Below, piece after piece: positions 54,647 through 63,118 of a stretch of 64,000 nucleotides of DNA (within the stretch, counting starts at the first letter, position 1; each line of letters begins with the position of its first letter). The stretch is from positions 186,001 through 250,000 of the forward strand of contig NZ_LRML01000001.1 of the NCBI RefSeq assembly GCF_001647285.1. Reading direction: 5' to 3'. The stretch is from Rufibacter roseus (GTDB lineage: Bacteria > Bacteroidota > Bacteroidia > Cytophagales > Hymenobacteraceae). The position numbers and the translations under genes were made by a program. The notes beneath the pieces are model-generated. The model made no database searches. It was not told the origin of the DNA and saw nothing but the letters and a program-made list of their open reading frames with translations.

Positions 54647-54658
54647 TTAATCGTTTAA
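54647..54658. promoter_or_regulatory. Candidate LacI-type operator 3
   Basis: TTAATCGTTTAA differs by one base from the perfect palindrome at 51015-51026 and keeps the CG centre. It lies about 480 bp before the susC start, suggesting that GH116 and susC/susD share a regulator whose gene is not in this window. Confidence 0.38.
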
Positions 54659-54912
54659 CTAACAGTTGTGAGGTGAAGGGTTGTCGGCAGTTGGCTGAAA
54701 AGATATAGAAGTATTAAATTCCATGTATTGTGTTGATCAAGCAGAGTTCTACTGCTTAACTACTGTCTAAATTTCTAGTGTGACTAAGTGTTGGTTCTAA
54801 GTTAGTTGGATGTATCATTTTCGAAAGAAATGTTACATAGTGTTAGATGAAGTACATGGTGTGCGGTGGTTAAAGTGTTGGTTTGCAGTGTTTTATATTG
54901 TAGATGTCTGTG

Positions 54913-54936
54913 TATCAAAATAAAGGTATTTTGATA
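54913..54936. promoter_or_regulatory. Perfect 10-bp inverted repeat before susC
   Basis: TATCAAAATA (54913-54922) and TATTTTGATA (54927-54936) are separated by AAGG. The left arm overlaps TGTATCAA, related to the GTATCAAT words elsewhere in the locus. It could be an operator or a leader hairpin about 200 bp before susC. Confidence 0.4.
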
Positions 54937-55134
54937 TTCTGATGGAGGTTATATGAAGGCGTTCCCTCTACATTTGAGAATATGGACTGTAAGTCAGATT
55001 CAAGATTGAAGGCCAAATGTGGGATGGATTGAATAGATAACACAAGCAATGAGTCAGCTTAGTCTTTAATATTTTTCCCTATACATATTGATTTGTTTCT
55101 GTCCTAAATACTAACCCTATACTGTCTTTTATTT

Positions 55135-58100
55135 ATGAAACACATGTACAATAAACTTATTGCCCGAATAAGTAGGAGGCTATTAGCCTTCTTAATGCTA
55201 TCCCCTTTGGGGGTAGCTGGTGCTTACGCTACAGAAATTTCACTAGAGGGCAAGGTGGAAGTTGAATCTGAGTGGCATGCTACCGGTGAGGGCACCTTAG
55301 ATCCTGTCAAAGTAACAGGACAGGTCACTGATGAAAAAGGGGCACCTATGCCAGGTGTTACGGTGCTGATAAAGGGCACTACTAATGCAACTGCTACAGA
55401 TGTAGACGGTAGCTTTACTCTTTCAGTAGAAGATAAGGATGCAGTTTTAGTCGTTTCTATGATAGGATATGAGGCGCAAGAGGTTCGCATAGGTGCAAAC
55501 GCTGTGAGAAACCAAGCAGTTATGAACATAAGCCTGCGCCCAGATCAGAAAGCCTTGGAAGAAGTAGTGGTAGTGGGGTTTGGAACACAGAAAAAAGTCT
55601 CAGTAACCGGATCAATTTCAACCGTTTCTACCAAGGAATTATTAATGACGGCAAACCCTTCTTTGTCTAATGCAATAGGCGGCCGTTTGCCGGGTATTGT
55701 AACAAGGCAAACATCTGGAGAGCCGGGTTTTGATGCTGCTCAGGTATTTATTCGGGGTCTTGGTACTTGGACTGGTGCCCGCGGGCCATTGGTTCTGGTA
55801 GATGGAGTTGAAAGGGACCTAAACAGTATTAACACGCAGGAAATTGAAAGCTTCTCCATGCTAAAAGATGCTTCTGCTACAGCAGTTTATGGCGTAAGGG
55901 GTGCCAATGGGGTTATTCTAATTACAACCAAAAGAGGTGTAAAAGGAAAACCAAAGGTAATCTTTAGAACAGAATCTGCCATGCTTACAGCAATGCGTCT
56001 GCCAGACTATATAAATGGGCCAGAATACGCTAATTTGATAAATGAGTCACTCATCAATGAAGGGAAAGCACCACGTTTTACCGAGGCTGAGATAGAAAAA
56101 TTTAGAACGGGATCTGATCCATATTTGTACCCTAATGTAGACTGGGTAGATGAAGTGCTAAAAAAGAACACCTTTCAGACAATTAACAACTTAAGTGTTA
56201 CCGGCGGAGGTGATATTGCAAGGTATTATGTCAATGTAGGGTATACGGTGCAGAATGGTATTTATAAAGAAGATGAAGACTATTCTTATAGAACAAATGC
56301 CCAAAGTAAGCGCTACAACTTCAGATCAAATATAGATCTTACCCTGTCAAAAAGTTTAACAATGGAGCTGGGTGTAGGGGGGATTATCCGCCATAATAAT
56401 TTCCCGGGTACCTCAGCAGCTGGAATATTCAATGCTTTGAGAATTATTTCCCCCATTCAATACCCTGTCTACAATCCTGATGGTTCACTTGGAGGAGGGG
56501 CAGCATGGTTAGGTGAAAATCCCTATGGGCAAGCAACGCAGTCTGGCTATACCTTACATGACCAGAACACCATACAAGGTACTTTCGGCTCAAGATGGGA
56601 TTTGTCTAAACTTGTTACGCCAGGGCTATCTGTTCAAGGTAGATTTGCATATGATCACTTTTACGCAAACACCACCGAGCGCAGAAAGAACTATGAGTTA
56701 AGGCAATACACAGGAAAAGACGCCCAAGGCAATGACTTGTATAATACCATTAGAGAAGAGTCTCCTTTAGGGTACATTAACTCCAGCGGTGCCAACAGAG
56801 CAGTATATACTGAAGCTGCCATAAACTATGAGAGAAATTTTGGAAAACATGCCGTCACAGCTTTAGCTTTATTTAACCGTAGAGAAGGAATTGATCTGAC
56901 TGCCCCTAACTCCACTGCTAATTTGCCTTTTAGACGTGAGGGTTTAGCAGGCCGCTTAACTTACGGTTTTGATGAAAGATATCTGCTAGAATTCAATGCA
57001 GGTTATAATGGTTCTGAAAATTTCCCCAAAGGGAAGCGGTATGGTTTCTTCCCATCAATATCAGCAGGCTGGATTGTATCAGGAGAAAAATTCTGGAATG
57101 TTGATTTTGTGAACCATTTAAAATTCCGTGCATCGCATGGGCAAGTGGGGAATGATCAAATAGGTCCAAGGTTTATCTTCAACACAACTGTAAACCGCCA
57201 GGGGCAAAGCTACTTATTTGGAGAGAACATGGCTTTTTTCCAGGGGTATGATGAGGCTCTGATAGGAAACCCCAATGTTACCTGGGAGGTCTCTACTAAA
57301 ACAAACGTAGGCATGGACCTGGAGTTTTTCAATGGGAAAATCACATTACAGGTTGATGCCTTCAAAGAAAAGAGGGAGAATATTCTTATTCAAAGAGGTG
57401 ATGTGCCACGTGTTTCTGGAATATACCCTTGGATAATACCTTTCGCCAATCTTGGCAAAGTAGATAACAAAGGGATAGACGGTCAACTCATTGTTAGAAA
57501 CTCCACTCAGAGCGGGTTCTACTACTCCTTCAATAGCAACTTTACTTTTGCCCGGAATAAAATCATTAAAAATGATGAGCCTACTCCTTTGTATCCTTAT
57601 ATGGCTAGAGAAGGACAGCGTATTGACCAGCCTTTTGGTTTGATCTCCCTTGGGTTGTTCAGAGATTTAGAAGATATAGCCAATAGCCCAAAGCAAACTT
57701 TTATGGAGATTGTAAGGCCCGGTGATATCAAGTATAAAGATGTGAATGGAGATGGTATAATAGATACGTATGATCAAGTTGCCATTGGTGACCCGAGAAC
57801 TCCTGAAATTATGTATGGATTTGGAGGAACTGTAGGATACAAAGCATTTGAGATAAGTGCATTCTTCACAGGAGTAGCGAACACCAGCCTTTTTATAGAT
57901 GGCCCATCTATGTATGCTTTTCAATTAGGCATGGGTAGCTATAATGTCTTAAGAGAATACTATGATAACCGCTGGACTCCGGAAAATCCTAATGCAAGGT
58001 ATCCGGGTGTCATCACTTCAGAAAACAGAAATAACTACCGGACAAGCACCCACTATCTGCAAGATGCCAGCTACTTAAGATTTAAAAATGCTGAGATAGC

Positions 58101-58281
58101 CTATAACGTGCCTAAGGTGTTATTAGACAGATTCAGGATAGATCAAACCAGAATTTTTGTAAACGGAACCAATCTATACACCTGGGACAAGATCAAGGTG
58201 ATAGATCCGGAGTCTAACTACGGTACGGGTGGTTATCCTTTACAGCGAGCTCTGAATTTTGGTGTGCAGGTAACATTTTAG
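55135..58281 (+). CDS. susC: SusC/RagA TonB-dependent transporter (second locus)
   Basis: This 1048-residue outer-membrane importer has a signal sequence with an RISRRLLAFLML core (about 1-33), then about 25 residues before the carboxypeptidase-D-like domain (about 60-135, VTGQVTDEKGAPMPGVTVLIKG). Next come the TonB-box/plug words EEVVVVGFGTQKKVSVTGSI and PLVLVDGVERDLN, the plug end GANGVILITTKRG, and a long beta-barrel ending in LNFGVQVTF. The susD gene begins 24 bp downstream. By neighbourhood it could import fructo-oligosaccharides, but sharing operator-like sites with GH116 leaves another glycan possible. The long 1-kb leader suggests regulated expression. Confidence 0.93.
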   Translation: MKHMYNKLIARISRRLLAFLMLSPLGVAGAYATEISLEGKVEVESEWHATGEGTLDPVKVTGQVTDEKGAPMPGVTVLIKGTTNATATDVDGSFTLSVEDKDAVLVVSMIGYEAQEVRIGANAVRNQAVMNISLRPDQKALEEVVVVGFGTQKKVSVTGSISTVSTKELLMTANPSLSNAIGGRLPGIVTRQTSGEPGFDAAQVFIRGLGTWTGARGPLVLVDGVERDLNSINTQEIESFSMLKDASATAVYGVRGANGVILITTKRGVKGKPKVIFRTESAMLTAMRLPDYINGPEYANLINESLINEGKAPRFTEAEIEKFRTGSDPYLYPNVDWVDEVLKKNTFQTINNLSVTGGGDIARYYVNVGYTVQNGIYKEDEDYSYRTNAQSKRYNFRSNIDLTLSKSLTMELGVGGIIRHNNFPGTSAAGIFNALRIISPIQYPVYNPDGSLGGGAAWLGENPYGQATQSGYTLHDQNTIQGTFGSRWDLSKLVTPGLSVQGRFAYDHFYANTTERRKNYELRQYTGKDAQGNDLYNTIREESPLGYINSSGANRAVYTEAAINYERNFGKHAVTALALFNRREGIDLTAPNSTANLPFRREGLAGRLTYGFDERYLLEFNAGYNGSENFPKGKRYGFFPSISAGWIVSGEKFWNVDFVNHLKFRASHGQVGNDQIGPRFIFNTTVNRQGQSYLFGENMAFFQGYDEALIGNPNVTWEVSTKTNVGMDLEFFNGKITLQVDAFKEKRENILIQRGDVPRVSGIYPWIIPFANLGKVDNKGIDGQLIVRNSTQSGFYYSFNSNFTFARNKIIKNDEPTPLYPYMAREGQRIDQPFGLISLGLFRDLEDIANSPKQTFMEIVRPGDIKYKDVNGDGIIDTYDQVAIGDPRTPEIMYGFGGTVGYKAFEISAFFTGVANTSLFIDGPSMYAFQLGMGSYNVLREYYDNRWTPENPNARYPGVITSENRNNYRTSTHYLQDASYLRFKNAEIAYNVPKVLLDRFRIDQTRIFVNGTNLYTWDKIKVIDPESNYGTGGYPLQRALNFGVQVTF

Positions 58282-58305
58282 TGAGAAAGAAAAACATTTG
58301 TGGTT

Positions 58306-60135
58306 ATGAAAAATAAGTTAATATCACTGGCGCTGTCTGCATTGTTGCTTATAAGCATGTCATGCGAGCAAGACTTTTTAGATAAAGGGCCTGAAGAAGA
58401 TTTAACAATAGATAAGGTGTTTGCTGAAAGGGCTTATGCAGAGAACTTTTTAACATCAGCATATTTTAATCTGCCTGAGATGTTGAACCCAGCAGATGCG
58501 CACGCCAGGAACCCATTTACAGGTGCCTCTGATGAAATGGAAATAACATTCCAGGGAGCGATTTCTCATCAATTGAATTCAGGTGCTTGGAACTCTGATT
58601 ATGGAATGCCTGATTTCTGGGGCTTTAACTATGAAGGCATTAGAAAGCTAAATATCTTCCTAGAAAACGTGCACAAGGTACCTGTAGAAGCAAGAGTTTT
58701 TGAAGAAAAAGAAAGGCAAATATGGATTGGGGAAGCTACTTTTTTAAGAGCTTTCTATCATTTTCTAATTATGCGCGTGCATGGTCCTATTCCTATCATG
58801 GATCATTCTTTGGAAGTAGATGCAGACTTTGACGCTATTAGACGGCGCCCTCTCTCAGAGGTAGTAGACTTCATAGTGAAGGAATGTGATAAAGCGGCTC
58901 AGCTTTTACCAATGAGACCAGTAGGTACTGATGGTAATTACTCTCCGGCAAAGCTTGGAAGAGCCACAAAGGCGGCAGCATTAGCTCTTAAAGCCCGCGT
59001 TCTTCTTTATGCAGCAAGCCCTTTGTACAATCAAGAAGTGCCTCAAGAGTTTAAAAGCCTTCAGAACAGTGACGGCACCGCCCTCTTTCCACAATCATAC
59101 GATCCGCAGAAGTGGACATTAGCAGCACAGGCGGCAAAAGAAGCCATTGATGCAGTAGAAGGAGCAGGCTTTAGACTATATCGCTCTGCAGATAATGATC
59201 CAGTAAAAAGTCATACGGAGCTCTTCTTAAGGAACTGGAACGAAGAAGTTCTTTTTGCGCGTAACCTAGGCTTCTATGGCCATTTTGAGAGACAAGGTAA
59301 TGCACTAAGCCACGGTGGGTTCTCTATTCTAAGCCCTACTCAAGAGCATGTAGATGCTTACCAAATGGCTAATGGAGAATCGCCAATTTTGGGGTATAAT
59401 TTTAACGGATCCCCTATCATCAATGCTTCATCAGGTTATACTGAACAAGGCTTTACAAGCTCAGCACACCCTAAGGGGTACCATCCATCTGACATTAGCA
59501 TGATGTATGTAAACAGAGAGCCTAGATTCTATGCTTACATCAGCTACAGCGGCTCTATGTGGAAAGGCAGAAGATTAGAGTTCTGGAACACCGGCATAGA
59601 CGGTAGATCAAGAGGAGGTTCTGACTATTCTATTTCAGGTTACCTCATGAGAAAGAATATAGATCCGAATTCTATTACGTTTCAAAACAGATTTGCTCTG
59701 CGCACCTGGATCTTCTTTAGAGTAGGCGAACTATACCTAAATTATGCAGAGGCGTTGAACGAGGCACAAGGGCCAGTGGCTGATGTGTATGAGTATGTAA
59801 ACAGAATTAGAGAACGTGCTGGCTTGCCTAACCTTCCTGCAGGATTATCCAAAGATCAAATGCGCGAAAAAATACGATTAGAAAGAAGGATAGAGCTTTC
59901 TTTTGAGACGCACAGGTATTTTGATACCCGCAGATGGAAAATTGCTGAAAACATAGATAATGAGCCTATTCACGGCATGAACATTCTAGCAGGCACTAGT
60001 TTGAAAGACCCTGCATTCTATAACAGAGTAGTTATTGAAAACAGAGTATTCCAGGCTCCTAAACACTATCTGTGGCCGTTGCAAATTTCAGAGATCAACA
60101 AAAATTTTGAACTCGTGCAAAACCCTGGTTGGTAG
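58306..60135 (+). CDS. susD: SusD/RagB glycan-binding lipoprotein (second locus)
   Basis: The start was set at the ATG at 58306 (609 residues); a GTG two codons earlier is possible. It has a lipoprotein signal with the cysteine in SMSCEQDFLDKGPEED (about residue 21) and the SusD opening DFLDK. The helical core contains WIGEATFLRAFYHFLIMRVHGPIPIM, and the C-terminal part contains IRLERRIELSFETHRYFDTRRW. It is longer than the 496-residue SusD of the other PUL. It pairs with the SusC encoded 24 bp upstream and captures oligosaccharide at the cell surface. Two hairpins after its stop close the transcript. Confidence 0.92.
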   Translation: MKNKLISLALSALLLISMSCEQDFLDKGPEEDLTIDKVFAERAYAENFLTSAYFNLPEMLNPADAHARNPFTGASDEMEITFQGAISHQLNSGAWNSDYGMPDFWGFNYEGIRKLNIFLENVHKVPVEARVFEEKERQIWIGEATFLRAFYHFLIMRVHGPIPIMDHSLEVDADFDAIRRRPLSEVVDFIVKECDKAAQLLPMRPVGTDGNYSPAKLGRATKAAALALKARVLLYAASPLYNQEVPQEFKSLQNSDGTALFPQSYDPQKWTLAAQAAKEAIDAVEGAGFRLYRSADNDPVKSHTELFLRNWNEEVLFARNLGFYGHFERQGNALSHGGFSILSPTQEHVDAYQMANGESPILGYNFNGSPIINASSGYTEQGFTSSAHPKGYHPSDISMMYVNREPRFYAYISYSGSMWKGRRLEFWNTGIDGRSRGGSDYSISGYLMRKNIDPNSITFQNRFALRTWIFFRVGELYLNYAEALNEAQGPVADVYEYVNRIRERAGLPNLPAGLSKDQMREKIRLERRIELSFETHRYFDTRRWKIAENIDNEPIHGMNILAGTSLKDPAFYNRVVIENRVFQAPKHYLWPLQISEINKNFELVQNPGW

Positions 60136-60168
60136 TCCAATTCTGTAACAACTTTTTTGTGAGGAGGT

Positions 60169-60209
60169 GCGTTTTGAGCCTCGTTTTCAAAAAATAAGCC
60201 TAAAATGGC
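60169..60209. repeat. Dispersed hairpin family, copy 11
   Basis: GCGTTTTGAGCCTCGTTTTC (from 60169) pairs imperfectly with AAATAAGCCTAAAATGGC (to 60209). This diverged copy lies 34 bp after the susD stop, followed shortly by a conventional terminator. Confidence 0.45.
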
Positions 60210-60242
60210 TAAGCATTAAGAAGCACAGCCATTCTAAATTGA

Positions 60243-60280
60243 AAGTGCATTAAAGCTGATGAAAAAGCTTTAATGCACTT
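60243..60280 (+). terminator. Terminator of the second susC/susD operon
   Basis: Perfect 14-bp arms AAGTGCATTAAAGC (60243-60256) and GCTTTAATGCACTT (60267-60280) enclose a 10-nt loop, followed by CTTTTAC. It lies 23 bp before the COG0523 GTPase start, so the latter needs its own promoter or read-through. Confidence 0.75.
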
Positions 60281-60303
60281 CTTTTACAATTAACTCTTAA
60301 AAG

Positions 60304-61392
60304 ATGAAACTGTTTTTGATAGGTGGTTTTTTAGGTAGCGGCAAAACAACTGCTATACAGCAAGCATGTATGCAAATGATACGTAAGGGCCAAAAAGTAG
60401 GAGTGATAACCAATGACCAAGGGGAGCAGTTGGTAGACAGTGCGTTCTTAAGAGGTTCAAATGTTCCAACTTTAGAAGTTACCAACGGTTGCTTCTGTTG
60501 TAATTATGAGCAGTTTGAAAACCATGTTCAAACCGTTAAAGCCTTGCATCAGGCAGATTATATTTTCGCTGAGTCTGTGGGGTCATGCACAGATTTAATT
60601 GCTACCATTGTAAAACCCTTAGCTCACTTTTATCCAGAAATTGAGACCTTAGTTACTGTTTTTGCTGATGCCCGAGTGTTGCCAACGTTAACACAGCTCT
60701 CAAGGCTTTTTGCTGATAGCGTTTCATATATCTACAAAAAGCAATTAGAGGAAGCCGATGTGCTGGTGCTGAGCAAAGTTGATCTGATAAGTGAAAAACA
60801 GCTGCTGGAGCTAAAGCAATTAGTGGCAAGTCGATATCCTGATAAGATAGTATTGTATCAAAATTCATTAGACAGTGATAGTGTGCAGTCGTGGGTTAAT
60901 ATTCTAATGGATATAGAGCCAGAGAAAAATAGAACTACACTTGAATTAGATTATGACACATATGGGGCAGGTGAAGCTTTATTGGCATGGCTTGACCAAG
61001 AGTTGGAGATCATTGATTCTAATAATGATGCTACCAGCGTAGCTTATACTCTGATCAATGGTATCTATAAAGAAATAAAGGAGCAGGCTTTGCCAGTGGG
61101 GCACCTTAAGTTTTTGCTGGATGATGGAGTGCAGCCTGAAAAAATTAGTTTTACCGCTGTAACAGAGCCAGATTTTGCACGTGCTGGTCATCATACTAAA
61201 ACAAAAAAGATTTATGTTTTAATCAATGCACGATTGCAGACAGGGCCTGATCAATTGGAGGCATTGGTAAATGATGCCATAAGAAAGCTTCAAGTTGAAA
61301 CTGGCATTCAAGTACTAGTTAAAAAGAAATCTTCCTTTCAGCCTGGTTACCCAGTTCCAACCCATCGTTATGAATCTACTATGGTAGGTTAA
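60304..61392 (+). CDS. COG0523 (CobW/G3E) metallochaperone GTPase
   Basis: This 362-residue cytoplasmic protein has the P-loop GGFLGSGKTTA (about 6-16), the family's metal-binding NGCFCCN motif (Cys63, Cys65, Cys66), a switch/Walker B-like AESVGSCTD, and a guanine-specificity SKVDL motif. The C-terminal half (about 215-362) is the variable CobW-C-like region. COG0523 proteins deliver zinc, cobalt or similar metals to client enzymes, using GTP. The next gene, 61 bp downstream, encodes an FKBP with a Cys-rich tail, so a shared role in metal handling is plausible. These two genes interrupt the series of carbohydrate genes. Confidence 0.85.
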   Translation: MKLFLIGGFLGSGKTTAIQQACMQMIRKGQKVGVITNDQGEQLVDSAFLRGSNVPTLEVTNGCFCCNYEQFENHVQTVKALHQADYIFAESVGSCTDLIATIVKPLAHFYPEIETLVTVFADARVLPTLTQLSRLFADSVSYIYKKQLEEADVLVLSKVDLISEKQLLELKQLVASRYPDKIVLYQNSLDSDSVQSWVNILMDIEPEKNRTTLELDYDTYGAGEALLAWLDQELEIIDSNNDATSVAYTLINGIYKEIKEQALPVGHLKFLLDDGVQPEKISFTAVTEPDFARAGHHTKTKKIYVLINARLQTGPDQLEALVNDAIRKLQVETGIQVLVKKKSSFQPGYPVPTHRYESTMVG

Positions 61393-61453
61393 TGCCATTG
61401 TAGATCAGGTATTTTTAGTGTTCAGTTCTTTTTCATTTCTTACTATTTTCTAA

Positions 61454-61792
61454 ATGCAGGTGGCTAACGGACTAGTGGTTTCCATCAGGTACAAAATGCA
61501 GAACAGCAAAGGCGAGGTACTAGAAGACACCACGGCTGGAGATCCAGTGGAGTACATCCACGGGACCGGCAGCATTTTGCCCGAGTTAGAGGCTAATTTA
61601 GTAGGGTTACGAGTTGGTGATAAAAAATCTGTTTCTGTTTCAGAAGAACAGGGATTTGTGGGGGTAGATGATGCATTTGTCTTAGATGTAGATGTAGTAG
61701 ATATGCGTCTGGCCACAGCAGAGGAGCTGGAAGTAGGGCAACTGATTCAAAAAGTAAAGCAACAAGACTGCGGCCCCGAGGGGTGCTGCTAG
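61454..61792 (+). CDS. Short SlyD-like FKBP with Cys-rich tail and no IF domain
   Basis: This 112-residue cytoplasmic protein aligns with SlyD at both ends: LVVSIRYKMQNSKGEVLEDT and YIHGTGSILPELEANLVG at the start, then FVLDVDVVDMRLATAEEL near the end. The insert-in-flap chaperone domain of about 60 residues, expected after the position of GFVGVDDA, is missing, and with it the usual AYGxYDE stretch. The tail ends QDCGPEGCC, a likely metal-binding site shaped like the end of the metal-binding SlyD tail. Prolyl isomerase activity is uncertain. It follows the COG0523 gene by 61 bp and is likely functionally linked. The stop is 64 bp before the chosen GH172 start. Confidence 0.8.
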   Translation: MQVANGLVVSIRYKMQNSKGEVLEDTTAGDPVEYIHGTGSILPELEANLVGLRVGDKKSVSVSEEQGFVGVDDAFVLDVDVVDMRLATAEELEVGQLIQKVKQQDCGPEGCC

Positions 61793-61856
61793 TACTTTGG
61801 TTTTCTTCAAAAAAGAGACTCTTACAACCATATTTAAATTAAAAAACATTCAGAGT

Positions 61857-63023
61857 ATGTTACAGAAGCTTTTTACAGCCATTCTACTTATAGTGCTTTC
61901 TATTTCTCAGTTGCAGGCTCAGGAACTCATGGGCCTTACCCAAATGAGAGATAATGTAAAATCAAAAAGGGTCAGTAGTTATGATAGAAGCGGGGGCAAT
62001 AACGACCGCTTTGAAAACATTCCTGACGGAGAAAAAAGAACAGTTTTTGACGTGAAGGGAGCTGGAATCATCAACCATATTTGGATCACCATTGCTCCAG
62101 GGCCAGATCATCTGAATAGGAATGACATTATCATCAGAATGTATTGGGATGGCAACCAATATCCGTCAGTAGAGTCTCCTATTGGCCCTTTCTTCGGGCA
62201 AGGCTGGAATGAATCATATAACTATGCTTCATTGCCTTTAGCCGCAGGACCAGTAGATGGAAGTGGCTTGGTAAGCTATTTTGCTATGCCATTTGCTAAA
62301 GGAGCCAGAATAGAAATTGAAAATCAGACTGGTAGAAAAATTGATGCCTTTTATTATTATGTAGACTATGTAGAAATGCCCAGTTTGCCAAAGGGCACCG
62401 GTAGGTTCCACGCATGGTACAACAGAGAACTGACAGAGGCACTGCCAAACGGCGAAAATGAATGGGGAACCTTAGGCCCCCAAGGCGAGAACAAATCAGG
62501 TAAAAATAACTATCTCATTGCTGATATAAAGGGGAAGGGTCACTTTGTGGGGGTAAACTATTACGTGCACTCACCAACGCCAATGTGGTATGGTGAAGGA
62601 GATGACATGATATTTATTGACGGGGCGGCTGAACCTACCTTGAATGGTACGGGTACTGAAGACTACTTTAACACTGCTTGGTGCCCTAAAGATGTTTATG
62701 CCCATCCTTATTACGGCTATGCCCGGGTAAATAATGATATTGGCTGGTTAGGGCGTACGCATGTGTATCGGTTTCACATAGCAGATCCTCTGTATTTCAA
62801 TAAGTCTATGAAGTTTACCATTGAGCATGGTCATGACAACGCCCTTACGCTTGATTTAGCTAGCGTAGCGTACTGGTACCAGAGTGAAGCCGCTAGAATC
62901 CCTGCCATTCCAGGCAAAGATGAGCGAAAGTTCATGCCTTTTATTGGACCTGTAGAGATGCACAAATGGCGGCATGAGTGGAGGAAAAACAAAGGTGGAG
63001 ACAGTAAGCTATGGGGTAATTAG
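61857..63023 (+). CDS. GH172 (DUF2961) secreted glycosidase
   Basis: The start was set at the ATG at 61857 (388 residues), because it yields a clean signal peptide (ISQLQAQ, about 1-22); the frame runs further back to a TTG. The body is a DUF2961 domain: FDVKGAGIINHIWITI, GPFFGQGWNESYNY, and the key stretch GEGDDMIFIDG ... LNGTGTEDYF with Glu268. Both halves form the double jelly-roll of GH172. Characterised GH172 enzymes act on alpha-D-fructofuranosides/difructose dianhydride I or on D-arabinofuranosides. In a locus with two GH32 enzymes, a fructose-type sensor and a fructokinase, an alpha-fructofuranosidase role is attractive. It is followed by a GH43 gene, which would also fit an arabinan. 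Confidence 0.85.
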   Translation: MLQKLFTAILLIVLSISQLQAQELMGLTQMRDNVKSKRVSSYDRSGGNNDRFENIPDGEKRTVFDVKGAGIINHIWITIAPGPDHLNRNDIIIRMYWDGNQYPSVESPIGPFFGQGWNESYNYASLPLAAGPVDGSGLVSYFAMPFAKGARIEIENQTGRKIDAFYYYVDYVEMPSLPKGTGRFHAWYNRELTEALPNGENEWGTLGPQGENKSGKNNYLIADIKGKGHFVGVNYYVHSPTPMWYGEGDDMIFIDGAAEPTLNGTGTEDYFNTAWCPKDVYAHPYYGYARVNNDIGWLGRTHVYRFHIADPLYFNKSMKFTIEHGHDNALTLDLASVAYWYQSEAARIPAIPGKDERKFMPFIGPVEMHKWRHEWRKNKGGDSKLWGN

Positions 63024-63118
63024 TAGCCGCCTCAATAGCTGAATAATACATAGTTTTAATAGTAAGCCCTATGAGCCAGAAACAGCTCGGGTGCTAAAAT
63101 GATATGCGCAATAATTAG

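Larger units (their letters stand above)
54151..55134. other. Long AT-rich leader region of the second susC
   Basis: Nearly 1 kb lacks any credible gene. It contains a GTATCAAT word (54209), an AAATAAT-GGCA-ATTATTT inverted repeat (54468-54485), ATATCACT-C-AGTGATAT followed by a T-run (54613-54636), a CG-centred operator-like site (54647-54658), and a TATCAAAATA inverted repeat (54913-54936). The density of symmetrical sites suggests complex control of susC/susD. Confidence 0.45.

Noticed and set aside
61797-61856. TTG start for the GH172 gene
   Set aside because: It lies 5 bp after the FKBP stop and adds 20 residues before a second, better signal peptide; the ATG at 61857 gives a standard signal ending in AQ.
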